NCBI GenBank assembly: GCA_029203125.1
Contig: CP119317.1
Coordinates: 1,364,001 to 1,428,000 of the forward strand
Direction of reading: 5' to 3'
Length of the DNA: 64,000 nt
From: Candidatus Cohnella colombiensis
GTDB lineage: Bacteria > Bacillota > Bacilli > Paenibacillales > Paenibacillaceae
Shown piece after piece: positions 8,764 to 17,467 of this stretch (position 1 is its first letter; each line of letters opens with the position of its first letter). The notes beneath the pieces were generated by a model. That model ran no database searches, was not told where the DNA came from, and saw only the letters and a list, made by a program, of their open reading frames with translations. Both the position numbers and the translations under genes were made by a program.

Positions 8764-9327
8764 TTGATCAGAATTTTGGACAAGCTACTCTTATTTTTGT
8801 ACAGCATTATCATTGGCTTCGCTGCGATTATTGTCATCGTTGCTGCTTGTCGCGGGTTTTATGTTAGCGGCTTGAAACAATGGATTGATAATATTACAGG
8901 TGAATCTTTCGCTGCACAAACTACGACAATTATAGTTGCTTCAATTATTTTATTGATCAGTGTACGATTCTTTGTCGTATCGATTAGTCGTGGTGGCAAT
9001 CATGCACCATCCATTAATCAACGTACAGAGCATGGCGATATTCGAATTTCAGTAGAGACGGTAGAAAATCTTGCGCTGAAGGCTGCTTCACGCACACGAG
9101 GTGTGAAGGATTTGAAGGCGCGGGTTCGCGTCGCTGAATCAGGGCTGCAAATTATGATTCGTGCGTTCGTGGATGGCGAAAGCTCCATTCCAACCTTGTC
9201 CGAGGAAATGCAACGAACGGTTTCTGAACAAGTAGAAGAATTCACAGGCATTCCTGTGTCAGAAGTGTCGGTCTTTATCGCCAATGTGGTGCAAGATCAG
9301 CCTACGTTCAAGAGCCGTGTAGAATAG
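8764..9327 (+). CDS. amaP: Alkaline shock response membrane anchor protein AmaP
   Basis: The 187-residue protein has two N-terminal membrane helices (about 8-34 and 57-78) and a cytoplasmic Asp23-like C-terminal domain. AmaP anchors Asp23 at the membrane in staphylococci; the adjacent asp23-type gene supports this role. The start is TTG 8764, 8 nt after AAGGAGG (8749-8755). The frame is open upstream to 8707, but that part overlaps the terminator hairpin and has no ribosome site. Confidence 0.85.
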   Translation: MIRILDKLLLFLYSIIIGFAAIIVIVAACRGFYVSGLKQWIDNITGESFAAQTTTIIVASIILLISVRFFVVSISRGGNHAPSINQRTEHGDIRISVETVENLALKAASRTRGVKDLKARVRVAESGLQIMIRAFVDGESSIPTLSEEMQRTVSEQVEEFTGIPVSEVSVFIANVVQDQPTFKSRVE

Positions 9328-9339
9328 GAGGGAACCACC

Positions 9340-9570
9340 ATGTGGAAAGATTGGTGGGCGATTTACGGAGGAAGATGCTCTGGGATCGCAGCAGGTCTCT
9401 TCTTTGGTATTATCTATTTAATCGTTGGTTTTTGGGACATGTTATTTTGTGCTTTGTTGATTGGAATTGGATATTGGATAGGTAAGCAAAGAGACGAAAA
9501 TCGGGGACCGATCCTTCCGTGGGACCGTTTGACGGAATGGGTAACGGACCGATGGCCATGGTCACGATAA
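9340..9570 (+). CDS. DUF2273 family small membrane protein
   Basis: A 76-residue protein with two membrane helices (about 8-28 and 31-48) and a charged, Trp-rich C-terminus. DUF2273 genes habitually accompany asp23 and amaP, forming an envelope-stress module; the molecular role is not established. AGGAGGGAACC precedes the ATG, 12 nt after the amaP stop. Confidence 0.82.
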   Translation: MWKDWWAIYGGRCSGIAAGLFFGIIYLIVGFWDMLFCALLIGIGYWIGKQRDENRGPILPWDRLTEWVTDRWPWSR

Positions 9571-9599
9571 TCCCTGTGAGGCTTAGGTCTCATAGGGAT
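9570..9599 (+). terminator. 11-bp hairpin after the DUF2273 gene
   Basis: ATCCCTGTGAG (9570-9580) pairs with CTCATAGGGAT (9589-9599), with one G-U pair and an 8-nt loop. The bases after it (ATTATTGG) are a weak U-tract. It separates the asp23 module from nusB. Confidence 0.5.
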
Positions 9600-9633
9600 A
9601 TTATTGGTTATAAATGATATTACAGGAGGACTC

Positions 9634-10095
9634 ATGAAACGCAGACTTGCGAGAGAAATTGCGGTACAAAGCTTGTACCAGTTGGAAATGAACGAAGTAA
9701 CCGGTGATGAAGCGATCAATATTTTGATGGAAGAAGCAAGACAGGATAATGAGATCGGTACCGAAGTGAAGGAACTACCGGTAATTGATACGTATACTCG
9801 TGAATTAGTTTCCGGTGTCAAAGAGAATCAAGAAGCAATAGACCAAAAGCTAGTCGGTTACTTAACGGGATGGAACGTGGATCGATTGTCTCGTGTGGAC
9901 CGGCAAATTTTGCGTCTTGCGACTTATGAATTGTTATTTTGCCCAGATGTTCCTTCTAAAGTTGTTATTAACGAAGCGATCGAATTGGCGAAGCATTTCG
10001 GCTTAGAGGAAAATGGCAAATTCGTCAACGGTGTACTGGGCCGTATGGTGCGAGAACACGAACAATTAGGCTTGCAGGGGGAGAAACCGGAATGA
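9634..10095 (+). CDS. nusB: Transcription antitermination factor NusB
   Basis: NusB binds boxA RNA with NusE (S10) in rRNA antitermination. The 153-residue protein shows the family's N-terminal RRLAREIAVQSLYQLEM and the C-terminal VVINEAIELAKHFG segment. The ATG at 9634 follows AGGAGGACTC; the frame opens 30 nt earlier without a ribosome site. It overlaps folD by 4 nt (ATGA), so the two are probably coupled. Confidence 0.96.
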   Translation: MKRRLAREIAVQSLYQLEMNEVTGDEAINILMEEARQDNEIGTEVKELPVIDTYTRELVSGVKENQEAIDQKLVGYLTGWNVDRLSRVDRQILRLATYELLFCPDVPSKVVINEAIELAKHFGLEENGKFVNGVLGRMVREHEQLGLQGEKPE

Positions 10096-10949
10096 GCGCT
10101 CAATTGATCAAAGGTAAACAAATTTCTGATACCATTCGTGAAGAAATGCGTCATGAGGTGGAGCAGCTTAAAGCAAAAGGCGTAATCCCTGGCTTAGTCG
10201 TTATACTCGTTGGAGAGGATGCGGCTTCGCAGGTGTATGTTCGGAACAAGGCAAAGGCATGCGAGGATTTAGGCTATTATTCTGAAGTCGTTCGTCTACC
10301 TGCAGACACGACACAGACTGACTTGCTTGCATTGATCGAAAAATATAATCAACAAACGAATATTCACGGTATACTCGTGCAATTGCCGTTGCCAAAGCAT
10401 ATTGAGGAAAAGCCTGTTATTGATGCGATCTCCGTACATAAAGACGTAGATGGTTTTCACCCGATCAGTGTTGGCAATTTGATGATCGGAGATGATGCAT
10501 TATTGCCATGCACACCTTCTGGTGTCATTGAATTGCTCAAGCGTACAGGCAATTCACCTGCTGGAAAGCATGCGGTCGTAATCGGAAGAAGCAACATTGT
10601 CGGTAAACCCGTTTCCATGCTTCTGCTTCGTGAAAATGCAACCGTAACGATCTGCCATTCACGGACACCTAATCTTGCTGAAGTGGCTCGTCAAGCGGAT
10701 ATTCTCGTCGTGGCTGTTGGCGTTGCCAAGCTTGTAAAGGAAGAATGGGTGAAACCCGGAGCAGTTGTTATTGATGTAGGAATGAATCGGTTGCCAGATG
10801 GCAAGCTGTGTGGAGACGTTGATTTCGACGATGTGGTGGGTACAGCAGGATGGCTGACACCGGTGCCGGGAGGCGTGGGTCCGATGACGATTACGATGTT
10901 GATGGCGAACACGCTTCAATCAGCTAAGCGAGCGCATGGAATCGTTTAA
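10092..10949 (+). CDS. folD: Bifunctional methylenetetrahydrofolate dehydrogenase/cyclohydrolase
   Basis: FolD interconverts 5,10-methylene-THF, 5,10-methenyl-THF and 10-formyl-THF in one-carbon metabolism. The 285-residue protein has the YVRNKAKACEDLG active-site segment, the LVQLPLPKHI motif, the NADP-binding GRSNIVGKPVS motif and the C-terminal PVPGGVGPMT. Length is typical. It starts in an ATGA overlap with nusB. Confidence 0.97.
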   Translation: MSAQLIKGKQISDTIREEMRHEVEQLKAKGVIPGLVVILVGEDAASQVYVRNKAKACEDLGYYSEVVRLPADTTQTDLLALIEKYNQQTNIHGILVQLPLPKHIEEKPVIDAISVHKDVDGFHPISVGNLMIGDDALLPCTPSGVIELLKRTGNSPAGKHAVVIGRSNIVGKPVSMLLLRENATVTICHSRTPNLAEVARQADILVVAVGVAKLVKEEWVKPGAVVIDVGMNRLPDGKLCGDVDFDDVVGTAGWLTPVPGGVGPMTITMLMANTLQSAKRAHGIV

Positions 10950-10978
10950 TACATTAAGCGCGTGAAAGGAGCCGCCCT

Positions 10979-12340
10979 ATGGAACCATCGCGTGTAATTA
11001 GCATTCGTGATATTAATCGTTTAATTAAGCTTCGGCTTGAAGGCGATTCGAATCTTCAAGATATATGGCTAAGAGGCGAAATTTCAAATTTCACGTTTCA
11101 TTCGAGCGGACACATGTATTTTACGCTGAAGGATGAAGGTGGGCGTCTCAAGAGCATCATGTTTGCCTCCTATAATCAACGACTTCCATTCGTCCCTAAG
11201 GACGGGATGAAGGTGTTGGCTCGTGGAGGCATCTCCGTTTATGAGCGAGATGGGCAATATCAATTCTATGTGACAGCGATGCAGCCGGATGGGATTGGTA
11301 GCTTATACTTGGCATTCGAGCAACTGAAGAAGAAGCTTGAAGCAGAAGGGCTTTTCTCAGATTCACTCAAACGAATTATTCCTCCATATCCAACAACAGT
11401 CGGAGTAATCACTTCACCGACTGGAGCAGCTGTCAGAGATATTATTACGACAATTGAGCGGAGAAATCCAGCAGTAAATGTGCTCCTTTACCCGGTGACG
11501 GTCCAAGGTACGCATGCAGCACCGTCAATCGTGAAAGCGATTCAAGCGATGAACGCGCTGGGAGAAGCGGATGTGCTCATTGTAGGTCGAGGCGGAGGAT
11601 CATTAGAGGAGCTATGGGCTTTCAATGAAGAAGCAGTCGTCAGAGCAATTCGAGCTTCAATTATTCCTGTCATCTCTGCAGTAGGACATGAAACAGACTT
11701 TACGATATCTGATTTTGCAGCGGATTTACGAGCACCAACACCGACAGCTGCTGCAGAGCTTGCGGTTCCGCGTGCAGGAGAGTTGAGGCAAAATCTCGTT
11801 AATCTTGAACATCGAATGGGAAAGTCGCTCCGATTGATGCTCGCTGGGGCGCGTGAACGACTCCAGCATGCGAAGCGATCGCCTTATTTTATAGAGCCTA
11901 AAAGAAGCTTGCTAGTCCAAAGTCAGAGGTTAGATCGAATGCAAGAGCAGCTCCATTATCGGATAGACAGCCAATTGTTACGTCATCAGGATCGCGTATC
12001 TCGACTGGCGAACAGGCTCAAGCTAAGCAGTCCGTTGCAACAAGTGATGGTCGCTCGACAGCGAATGGAAGTAGCTCGGCGTGGCATGAATCTGGCCATG
12101 AATACAGTTGTTCGGACGAAGCAGACGCGAATCGGTTCACTTATCAGGCATCTGGATGCGCTTAGTCCACTCAAGGTGATGGCACGTGGTTATAGTCTTG
12201 TGTATGATGCACATGGACAGAAGCTTGTTCGCACTATTCAAGAGGTACAGCCGGGAGATGCAGTGCGGGTTCGGTTAACGGACGGTTCATTGGATTGTCA
12301 AATTTGGGGAATCAATGGGGAGGACAAGCAGGATGGCTAA
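10979..12340 (+). CDS. xseA: Exodeoxyribonuclease VII large subunit
   Basis: XseA with XseB degrades single-stranded DNA bidirectionally. The 453-residue protein has an N-terminal OB-fold (about 10-105) followed by the catalytic domain with GVITSPTGAAVRDI, VGRGGGSLEELW and the AVGHETDFTISDFAAD motif, then a long coiled-coil region. AAAGGAG precedes the ATG. It overlaps xseB by 8 nt. Confidence 0.97.
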   Translation: MEPSRVISIRDINRLIKLRLEGDSNLQDIWLRGEISNFTFHSSGHMYFTLKDEGGRLKSIMFASYNQRLPFVPKDGMKVLARGGISVYERDGQYQFYVTAMQPDGIGSLYLAFEQLKKKLEAEGLFSDSLKRIIPPYPTTVGVITSPTGAAVRDIITTIERRNPAVNVLLYPVTVQGTHAAPSIVKAIQAMNALGEADVLIVGRGGGSLEELWAFNEEAVVRAIRASIIPVISAVGHETDFTISDFAADLRAPTPTAAAELAVPRAGELRQNLVNLEHRMGKSLRLMLAGARERLQHAKRSPYFIEPKRSLLVQSQRLDRMQEQLHYRIDSQLLRHQDRVSRLANRLKLSSPLQQVMVARQRMEVARRGMNLAMNTVVRTKQTRIGSLIRHLDALSPLKVMARGYSLVYDAHGQKLVRTIQEVQPGDAVRVRLTDGSLDCQIWGINGEDKQDG

Positions 12341-12611
12341 GTCGAACAATAACGCAGTTAAGAACGAAGAGACATCTGTTTCGTTCGAGCAAGCGATGGA
12401 GGCGTTGGAAACCATCGTAACGAAGCTTGAGAGCGGTGATGTTCCATTGGAAACTGCAATTGAGTTATTCCAGGAAGGGATGCGCTTATCCAATCTATGT
12501 GGTCAGAAGCTAGAACAGGTGGAGCGTCGGATTGAAATGCTTGTGGATGGCGAGGGTGGCTTGCAACGCAAAGCATTTGCACAAGAAGGTTCATCAGATA
12601 AAGGGGAATAA
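12333..12611 (+). CDS. xseB: Exodeoxyribonuclease VII small subunit
   Basis: A 92-residue helical hairpin protein that assembles in several copies on XseA. The family core is visible (SFEQAMEALETIVTKLESG; PLETAIELFQEGM). The ATG at 12333 is 9 nt after GGGGAGG inside the end of xseA. Confidence 0.94.
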   Translation: MAKSNNNAVKNEETSVSFEQAMEALETIVTKLESGDVPLETAIELFQEGMRLSNLCGQKLEQVERRIEMLVDGEGGLQRKAFAQEGSSDKGE

Positions 12612-12613
12612 AC

Positions 12614-13525
12614 GTGATCATGTCAACAGAGCTACAGCAATATTTGCAGCTACAACGTGAGAGGATTGAGCAGCATCTAGCAACCGTATTTCCAACTAAC
12701 TGGCCGATTCCAGTGCGACTAAGAGAAGCGATGAATTATTCTTTGCTAGCAGGTGGCAAACGGCTTCGACCGATCTTTGTGCTTGCTGCGGCAGAAGCGG
12801 TATCTGGTGATTTAGAGGCTACTTATCGAGCGCTTCCGTTCGCAGCTGCTGTAGAGATGATACATACGTACTCGCTCGTTCATGATGATCTTCCTGCGAT
12901 GGACAATGATGATTACAGGCGCGGACGGTTGACGAATCACAAAGTATTTGGCGATGCAATGGCGATCTTAGCTGGTGATGGGCTATTGACTCATGCGTTC
13001 TACATTGTAACGCAAGCTGCAGCGATAGGGGTGCCAGCAGAGCGGATATTAGCTGTAACTGAGGAGCTGGCACGCTTTGCTGGATTGATTGGGATGGTCG
13101 GTGGTCAAGTGAATGACATGCAAGGGGAGCAAGGGTTAACCTCCATCGAGCAGCTACAAGAAATTCATTTGCATAAGACGAGCGACTTGATATCATTTAG
13201 TTTACGTGCGGGCGGACATGCAGCGTTAGCTAGTGATCATCAGCTAGATGCGTTTGAGCGTTTTGGGCGTAATATTGGACTTGCGTTCCAAATTCAAGAT
13301 GATATTCTTGATTTAATCGGTGATTCTGACAAATTAGGCAAAGCTGTAAAGAGTGATGAACGTCAGCAGAAGGTGACCTATCCTTATTTGATTGGATTGG
13401 ATGAAAGTAAGCGTCGTGTCGCAGAATTAACAGATGAAGCGCATGCACTACTGCATCAGGCCAAGCTAGCTAAAGCTGAAAAACTACATGAAATTGCAGA
13501 TTCTTTATTAGTTAGAGATCACTAA
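12614..13525 (+). CDS. ispA: Farnesyl diphosphate synthase / polyprenyl synthetase
   Basis: IspA condenses IPP with DMAPP and GPP to make farnesyl diphosphate for undecaprenyl and quinone chains. Both aspartate-rich motifs are present: DDLPAMDNDD and, later, QIQDDILD, as are GGKRLRP and the HKT segment. The start is GTG 12614 or ATG 12620, behind AAGGGGA. The protein has about 303 residues, typical for the family. It precedes dxs, giving a small isoprenoid cluster. Confidence 0.93.
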   Translation: MIMSTELQQYLQLQRERIEQHLATVFPTNWPIPVRLREAMNYSLLAGGKRLRPIFVLAAAEAVSGDLEATYRALPFAAAVEMIHTYSLVHDDLPAMDNDDYRRGRLTNHKVFGDAMAILAGDGLLTHAFYIVTQAAAIGVPAERILAVTEELARFAGLIGMVGGQVNDMQGEQGLTSIEQLQEIHLHKTSDLISFSLRAGGHAALASDHQLDAFERFGRNIGLAFQIQDDILDLIGDSDKLGKAVKSDERQQKVTYPYLIGLDESKRRVAELTDEAHALLHQAKLAKAEKLHEIADSLLVRDH

Positions 13526-13551
13526 AGTTACACGGATCGCAAGAGTGATGT

Positions 13552-13581
13552 TTGGGTATTGATTTGGGAATATGTTATAAT
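13552..13581 (+). promoter_or_regulatory. Probable sigma-A promoter of dxs
   Basis: TTGGGT (13552-13557), an 18-nt spacer and TATAAT (13576-13581). It lies 36 nt before the dxs start codon, so dxs and downstream genes can be expressed independently of the xse-ispA genes. Confidence 0.6.
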
Positions 13582-13617
13582 CAATGCATTATCTTCTTAA
13601 GAAAGCGGGGGACTCGC

Positions 13618-15513
13618 TTGTTACTCGATCGAATCGACAGTCCTTCAGATTTAAAGAAACTATCTACTTCGGAACTTCCGATACTTGCGGAAGATATTCG
13701 TCGGTTTTTAATACACAATTTATCATCAACAGGCGGTCATCTCGCACCCAATTTAGGTGTTGTGGAATTGACGCTTGTTTTGCACTACCTCTATAACAGT
13801 CCAAGCGATAAAATGATTTTCGATGTCGGTCATCAAGCATACGTTCATAAAATGTTAACAGGGCGTAAGCATCGCTTTGATACGTTGCGTCAGAAGGACG
13901 GACTATGTGGCTTTGTGAAACGCAATGAAAGTGAGCATGATGTTTGGGAAGCTGGACATAGCAGCACCTCATTGTCAGCTGCGATGGGGATGGCGCTTGC
14001 CCGTGATTTAAAGGGCGAAACGAACAAAGTGATTGCGATTATCGGAGATGGTGCATTAACCGGAGGGATGGCGTTCGAAGCTCTTAATCACATTGGAGAT
14101 GAGAAGCGTCCTCTTATGGTTGTGCTTAATGATAACGAAATGTCGATTGCGCCTAACGTAGGCGCGATTCATAACTATTTAGGTAAAGTGCGGTCTGAGA
14201 AAATTTATCGCAAAACGAAGGATGAATTAGATTGGCTGCTTCGCAAAATTCCAGCAATCGGCGGTAAGCTTGCAAGTACAGCAGTTCGGGTAAAGGACAG
14301 CATGAAATATTTGGTTGCACCGGACGGCATGCTATTCGAAGAATTCGGTCTTAAATATTTTGGTCCCGTTGATGGACATGACATTCCAAAGCTCATGGAA
14401 ACGTTCAAGCAAGCAGATAGCGTTGAAGGCCCTGTGCTGGTCCATGTGCTCACGACAAAAGGGAAAGGCTATACACCTGCAGAGGAAGACTCTCATGCAT
14501 GGCATGGTGTTTCTGGCGCTTATAAGATTGAATCGGGTCAAGTCATTAAGCCTGTTGGTCCACCGATGTATACAGAGGTGTTTGGTAACACGCTGATTGA
14601 GCTTGCTGAGCAAGACAAGCGGATTGTTGCTGTTACTCCTGCGATGCCAGGGGGATCTGGTTTATTGAAATTCGCGAAGCAATTTCCTGATCGGATGTTT
14701 GATGTCGGCATAGCGGAGCAGCATGCTGCGACGATGTCAGCTGCACTAGCGATGGAAGGGATTAAACCTGTGTTTGCAGTCTATTCCACCTTCCTCCAGC
14801 GCGCTTATGATCAAGTGGTACATGATATTTGTAGACAAAAGCTGAATGTGATCTTTGCCATTGATCGTGCAGGATTAGTCGGTGGAGATGGAGAAACTCA
14901 TCAAGGGGTTTATGATATCGCCTTCCTAAGACACATCCCTAACATGGTTATTATGATGCCGAAGGATGAGAATGAACTTCGGAATATGCTAAAAACTGCT
15001 GTGGAGTATAACGATGGGCCGATCGCGGTTCGTTACCCACGGATTCAAGGCCGAGGTGTCGCGTATGATTCTGAGATGTCTACCCTGGAGATCGGGTCGT
15101 GGGAGATAGTTAGAGAAGGCGACTATACAGCGGTGCTTGCGATTGGTCCAATGGTACAGGTTGCGGAAGAAGCAGCAGAATTGCTTAAGCGAGAAGGCTT
15201 GAATGTACGAGTCATTAACGCCAGATTCGTGAAGCCGTTAGATGTGAAAATGCTGCTTACGCTCGCAAAAGAGCACATGCCTCTGTTGGTTTTGGAGGAA
15301 GGTGCAATCCAAGGTGGTTTAGGTAGCGCTATACTCGAATTTTATGCGGAGCAGAACATACAACCTGTATCGGTACATCTTGCAGGCGTTCCAGATTTAT
15401 TCATCGAGCACGCGACCATTGTTGAACAACGTGAACAATGTGGTTTAACAGCCGAAGCTGTTGCTGAGCAACTTTCTTCTCTAGTCGTGCGAGTAAGGCA
15501 GCGTGCAACCTAA
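13618..15513 (+). CDS. dxs: 1-deoxy-D-xylulose-5-phosphate synthase
   Basis: Dxs condenses pyruvate with glyceraldehyde 3-phosphate, the first step of the MEP isoprenoid pathway, using thiamine diphosphate. The 631-residue product has GHQAYVHKMLTGR, the ThDP-binding GDGALTGGMAFEALN motif, and the transketolase pyrimidine and C-terminal domains. I chose TTG 13618 (GGGGGAC upstream) because a -10 box at 13576-13581 makes the longer frame from 13552 untranscribed. Its stop overlaps the tlyA start by one base. Confidence 0.96.
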   Translation: MLLDRIDSPSDLKKLSTSELPILAEDIRRFLIHNLSSTGGHLAPNLGVVELTLVLHYLYNSPSDKMIFDVGHQAYVHKMLTGRKHRFDTLRQKDGLCGFVKRNESEHDVWEAGHSSTSLSAAMGMALARDLKGETNKVIAIIGDGALTGGMAFEALNHIGDEKRPLMVVLNDNEMSIAPNVGAIHNYLGKVRSEKIYRKTKDELDWLLRKIPAIGGKLASTAVRVKDSMKYLVAPDGMLFEEFGLKYFGPVDGHDIPKLMETFKQADSVEGPVLVHVLTTKGKGYTPAEEDSHAWHGVSGAYKIESGQVIKPVGPPMYTEVFGNTLIELAEQDKRIVAVTPAMPGGSGLLKFAKQFPDRMFDVGIAEQHAATMSAALAMEGIKPVFAVYSTFLQRAYDQVVHDICRQKLNVIFAIDRAGLVGGDGETHQGVYDIAFLRHIPNMVIMMPKDENELRNMLKTAVEYNDGPIAVRYPRIQGRGVAYDSEMSTLEIGSWEIVREGDYTAVLAIGPMVQVAEEAAELLKREGLNVRVINARFVKPLDVKMLLTLAKEHMPLLVLEEGAIQGGLGSAILEFYAEQNIQPVSVHLAGVPDLFIEHATIVEQREQCGLTAEAVAEQLSSLVVRVRQRAT

Positions 15514-16370
15514 TGGATAAAGTTACAGTAGCGAAAGAACGGTTGGATGTAATGCTGCTTGAGCTTGGCTATTACGATAGCAGAGAGAAAGCAAAGGCTG
15601 CTATCATGGCAGGACTTGTGTACATCGGTACAGAACGTGTAGACAAAGCGGGGACGAAAGTGCCGCGAGATTCAGCGATTACGGTCAAAGGTGCGGTGCA
15701 TCCTTACGTCAGTCGCGGAGGATTGAAGCTAGAAAAAGCGATCCGTCTGTTTGAGATTGATTTGACAGGTGTCGTTATGCTGGATATCGGTGCATCAACG
15801 GGTGGATTTACGGACTGCGCGCTACAGCATGGTGCAGCTAGCGTGTATGCGGTAGATGTGGGCTATAATCAGCTGGATTGGTCATTGCGTCAAGATGAAC
15901 GAGTTCATGTGATGGAACGAACGAATTTTCGCCATATGACGCTTGAACAGCTTCCAGGTGAAAGACCCAGCTTCTCCTCCATAGATGTTTCGTTTATTTC
16001 TCTGAAGCTGATTTTACCTGTTCTTGCACAGCTGTTAGAACAAGGTGGCACGACAGTCGCGCTCATTAAACCACAGTTTGAAGCAGGTAGAGATCAAGTG
16101 GGTAAATCCGGTGTCGTTCGCGACCCGGCTGTACATATAAAAGTATTGCAAGACGTATTGATGTTTGCAGATGGGCTTGGATTCGCCCTTAAAGGATTAA
16201 CGTATTCCCCAATTACAGGCGGTGAAGGGAATATCGAGTTTTTAGCCTATTGGACTTTATCAGAATTGAATGAGGCTTACTCCAAGCAGGATGATGAAAC
16301 CATTACTCGACTTGCGAAGACAACAGTGGAGGAAGCAACAAGCAACTTCCGAACTTCATCAACTACATAA
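15513..16370 (+). CDS. tlyA: TlyA family rRNA 2'-O-methyltransferase
   Basis: This 285-residue protein has an N-terminal S4 RNA-binding domain (about 1-65) and an FtsJ-like methyltransferase domain with the SAM motif LDIGASTGGFTDCALQHGA. Characterised members methylate ribose in 16S and/or 23S rRNA; the exact target here is not determinable. Bacillus YqxC is encoded at the same place before ahrC and recN. The ATG overlaps the dxs stop (TAATG). Confidence 0.92.
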   Translation: MDKVTVAKERLDVMLLELGYYDSREKAKAAIMAGLVYIGTERVDKAGTKVPRDSAITVKGAVHPYVSRGGLKLEKAIRLFEIDLTGVVMLDIGASTGGFTDCALQHGAASVYAVDVGYNQLDWSLRQDERVHVMERTNFRHMTLEQLPGERPSFSSIDVSFISLKLILPVLAQLLEQGGTTVALIKPQFEAGRDQVGKSGVVRDPAVHIKVLQDVLMFADGLGFALKGLTYSPITGGEGNIEFLAYWTLSELNEAYSKQDDETITRLAKTTVEEATSNFRTSSTT

Positions 16371-16392
16371 GACAGAGTGTATTGCCCGGTTG

Positions 16393-16474
16393 TACCCGGA
16401 GCTGCCGAAGAACGGCCGGACCAAGCGCGATCGCGGAACAACCGGAACGTCTCTCGTTGCTTCGGGTATTTTTT
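16393..16474 (+). terminator. Imperfect GC-rich hairpin with T6 after tlyA
   Basis: CTTCGGGTA (16460-16468) is followed by TTTTTT (16469-16474). Its 5' partner can be TACCCG (16393-16398) or CCGAAG (16405-16410), which exclude each other. CCGG/CCGG (16416/16442) and the palindrome CGCGATCGCG (16426-16435) nest inside. This is a probable terminator or attenuator before the next gene. Confidence 0.45.
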
Positions 16475-16511
16475 GATTTGCTGCGTGTACTCGAATGTTG
16501 GGGTGAGGCTT

Positions 16512-16979
16512 ATGCAGAAGTTCGGCGATGGGCTAATCATGGTCATTGCAGCCGGTATTATGGTGTGGTGGGTTTGGCGTCGGTTCGACCGTTGGCTTCA
16601 CGAACCTCCAGGTGCACGGCTAAGGAAGCTTGCCTCTGAGGGTAACGTTGTGCCTGACGACACTGTGGCGCTTCTTGAGCAACACGGATATGACACATTA
16701 ACCGGGAAGCACAAAGTGCCTCTAGGTGTTATTGTTGATAATGGATCAGTACAGCGTACCCAATTATTTTTCGATTATTTGGCTCAAAAAGATCAGAAGT
16801 ACTATCTGGTTAAGCTTGAACGAGCAAGAAAGCCTACTGAATGGACAGCAAGTGGACTTCGCGAACGGTTTCTCGTCTACGCTTTATTATTTCCGGATTG
16901 CGAAGGAATTATTGTAGTGGATCCACAAGATCGACTCGTTCGAACGATACGCTTCAAAGTGGAGGATGACGATGAATGA
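16512..16979 (+). CDS. Conserved membrane-anchored protein of unknown function between tlyA and argR
   Basis: I do not recognise a characterised family with certainty. The 155-residue product has one N-terminal membrane helix (about 7-23, Trp-rich at its end) and then a soluble domain. That domain reads like a reduced PD-(D/E)XK nuclease fold: LLEQHGYDTL, a VIVDNG strand, FDYLAQ, a YYLVKLERA strand, a helix and a final IIVVDPQD strand. No complete catalytic set is obvious, so it may be inactive. ATG 16512 follows GGGGTGAGG; the frame is open upstream, but that part overlaps the hairpin. It overlaps argR by 4 nt (ATGA), so the two are likely coupled. Confidence 0.75.
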   Translation: MQKFGDGLIMVIAAGIMVWWVWRRFDRWLHEPPGARLRKLASEGNVVPDDTVALLEQHGYDTLTGKHKVPLGVIVDNGSVQRTQLFFDYLAQKDQKYYLVKLERARKPTEWTASGLRERFLVYALLFPDCEGIIVVDPQDRLVRTIRFKVEDDDE

Positions 16980-17428
16980 AGGGAATTAGACAGCGCAATA
17001 TACGCGAGCTAATTGGTTCACGAGCAATTGAAACACAAGATGAGCTTGTAGAAGCTTTAAGTGAACAAGGAATGCAAGTTACTCAGGCGACAGTATCACG
17101 TGATATTAAAGAGATGCAGCTCATTAAAGTACCACTTGAAGATGGTCGATATAAATATTCGATGCCGCAGGATCAGCGCATCAATCCTTCACATAAGTTA
17201 AAGCGAGCGTTAGTTGATCATTTCGTAAGCGCTGTCGCAGCGGAAAATTTAGTTGTACTTAAATGTTTGCCAGGAACTGCGGGTACGATTTCATCACTGA
17301 TCGATGGGATGAATTGGCCGGAAGTGGTTGGTACGATTGGTGGCGATGACACGACGTTGCTCATCTGTCATACGAAAGCAGATGGATTAAAAATGGTTTC
17401 ACAAATTAACGATATCATTAGCGGATAA
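16976..17428 (+). CDS. argR: Arginine repressor ArgR/AhrC
   Basis: ArgR is a hexameric, arginine-responsive regulator. The 150-residue protein has the N-terminal winged helix (ATVSRDIKEMQL) and the C-terminal arginine-binding domain with GTIGGDDTTLLIC. Length is typical. No arginine genes are in the window; the position before recN is the usual one in Bacilli, where ArgR also serves as a DNA architectural factor for XerCD-type recombination in other bacteria. Confidence 0.96.
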   Translation: MKGIRQRNIRELIGSRAIETQDELVEALSEQGMQVTQATVSRDIKEMQLIKVPLEDGRYKYSMPQDQRINPSHKLKRALVDHFVSAVAAENLVVLKCLPGTAGTISSLIDGMNWPEVVGTIGGDDTTLLICHTKADGLKMVSQINDIISG

Positions 17429-17467
17429 TTGCTACTTTGTAATGCTACATACGGAGGGGACAAGCCT

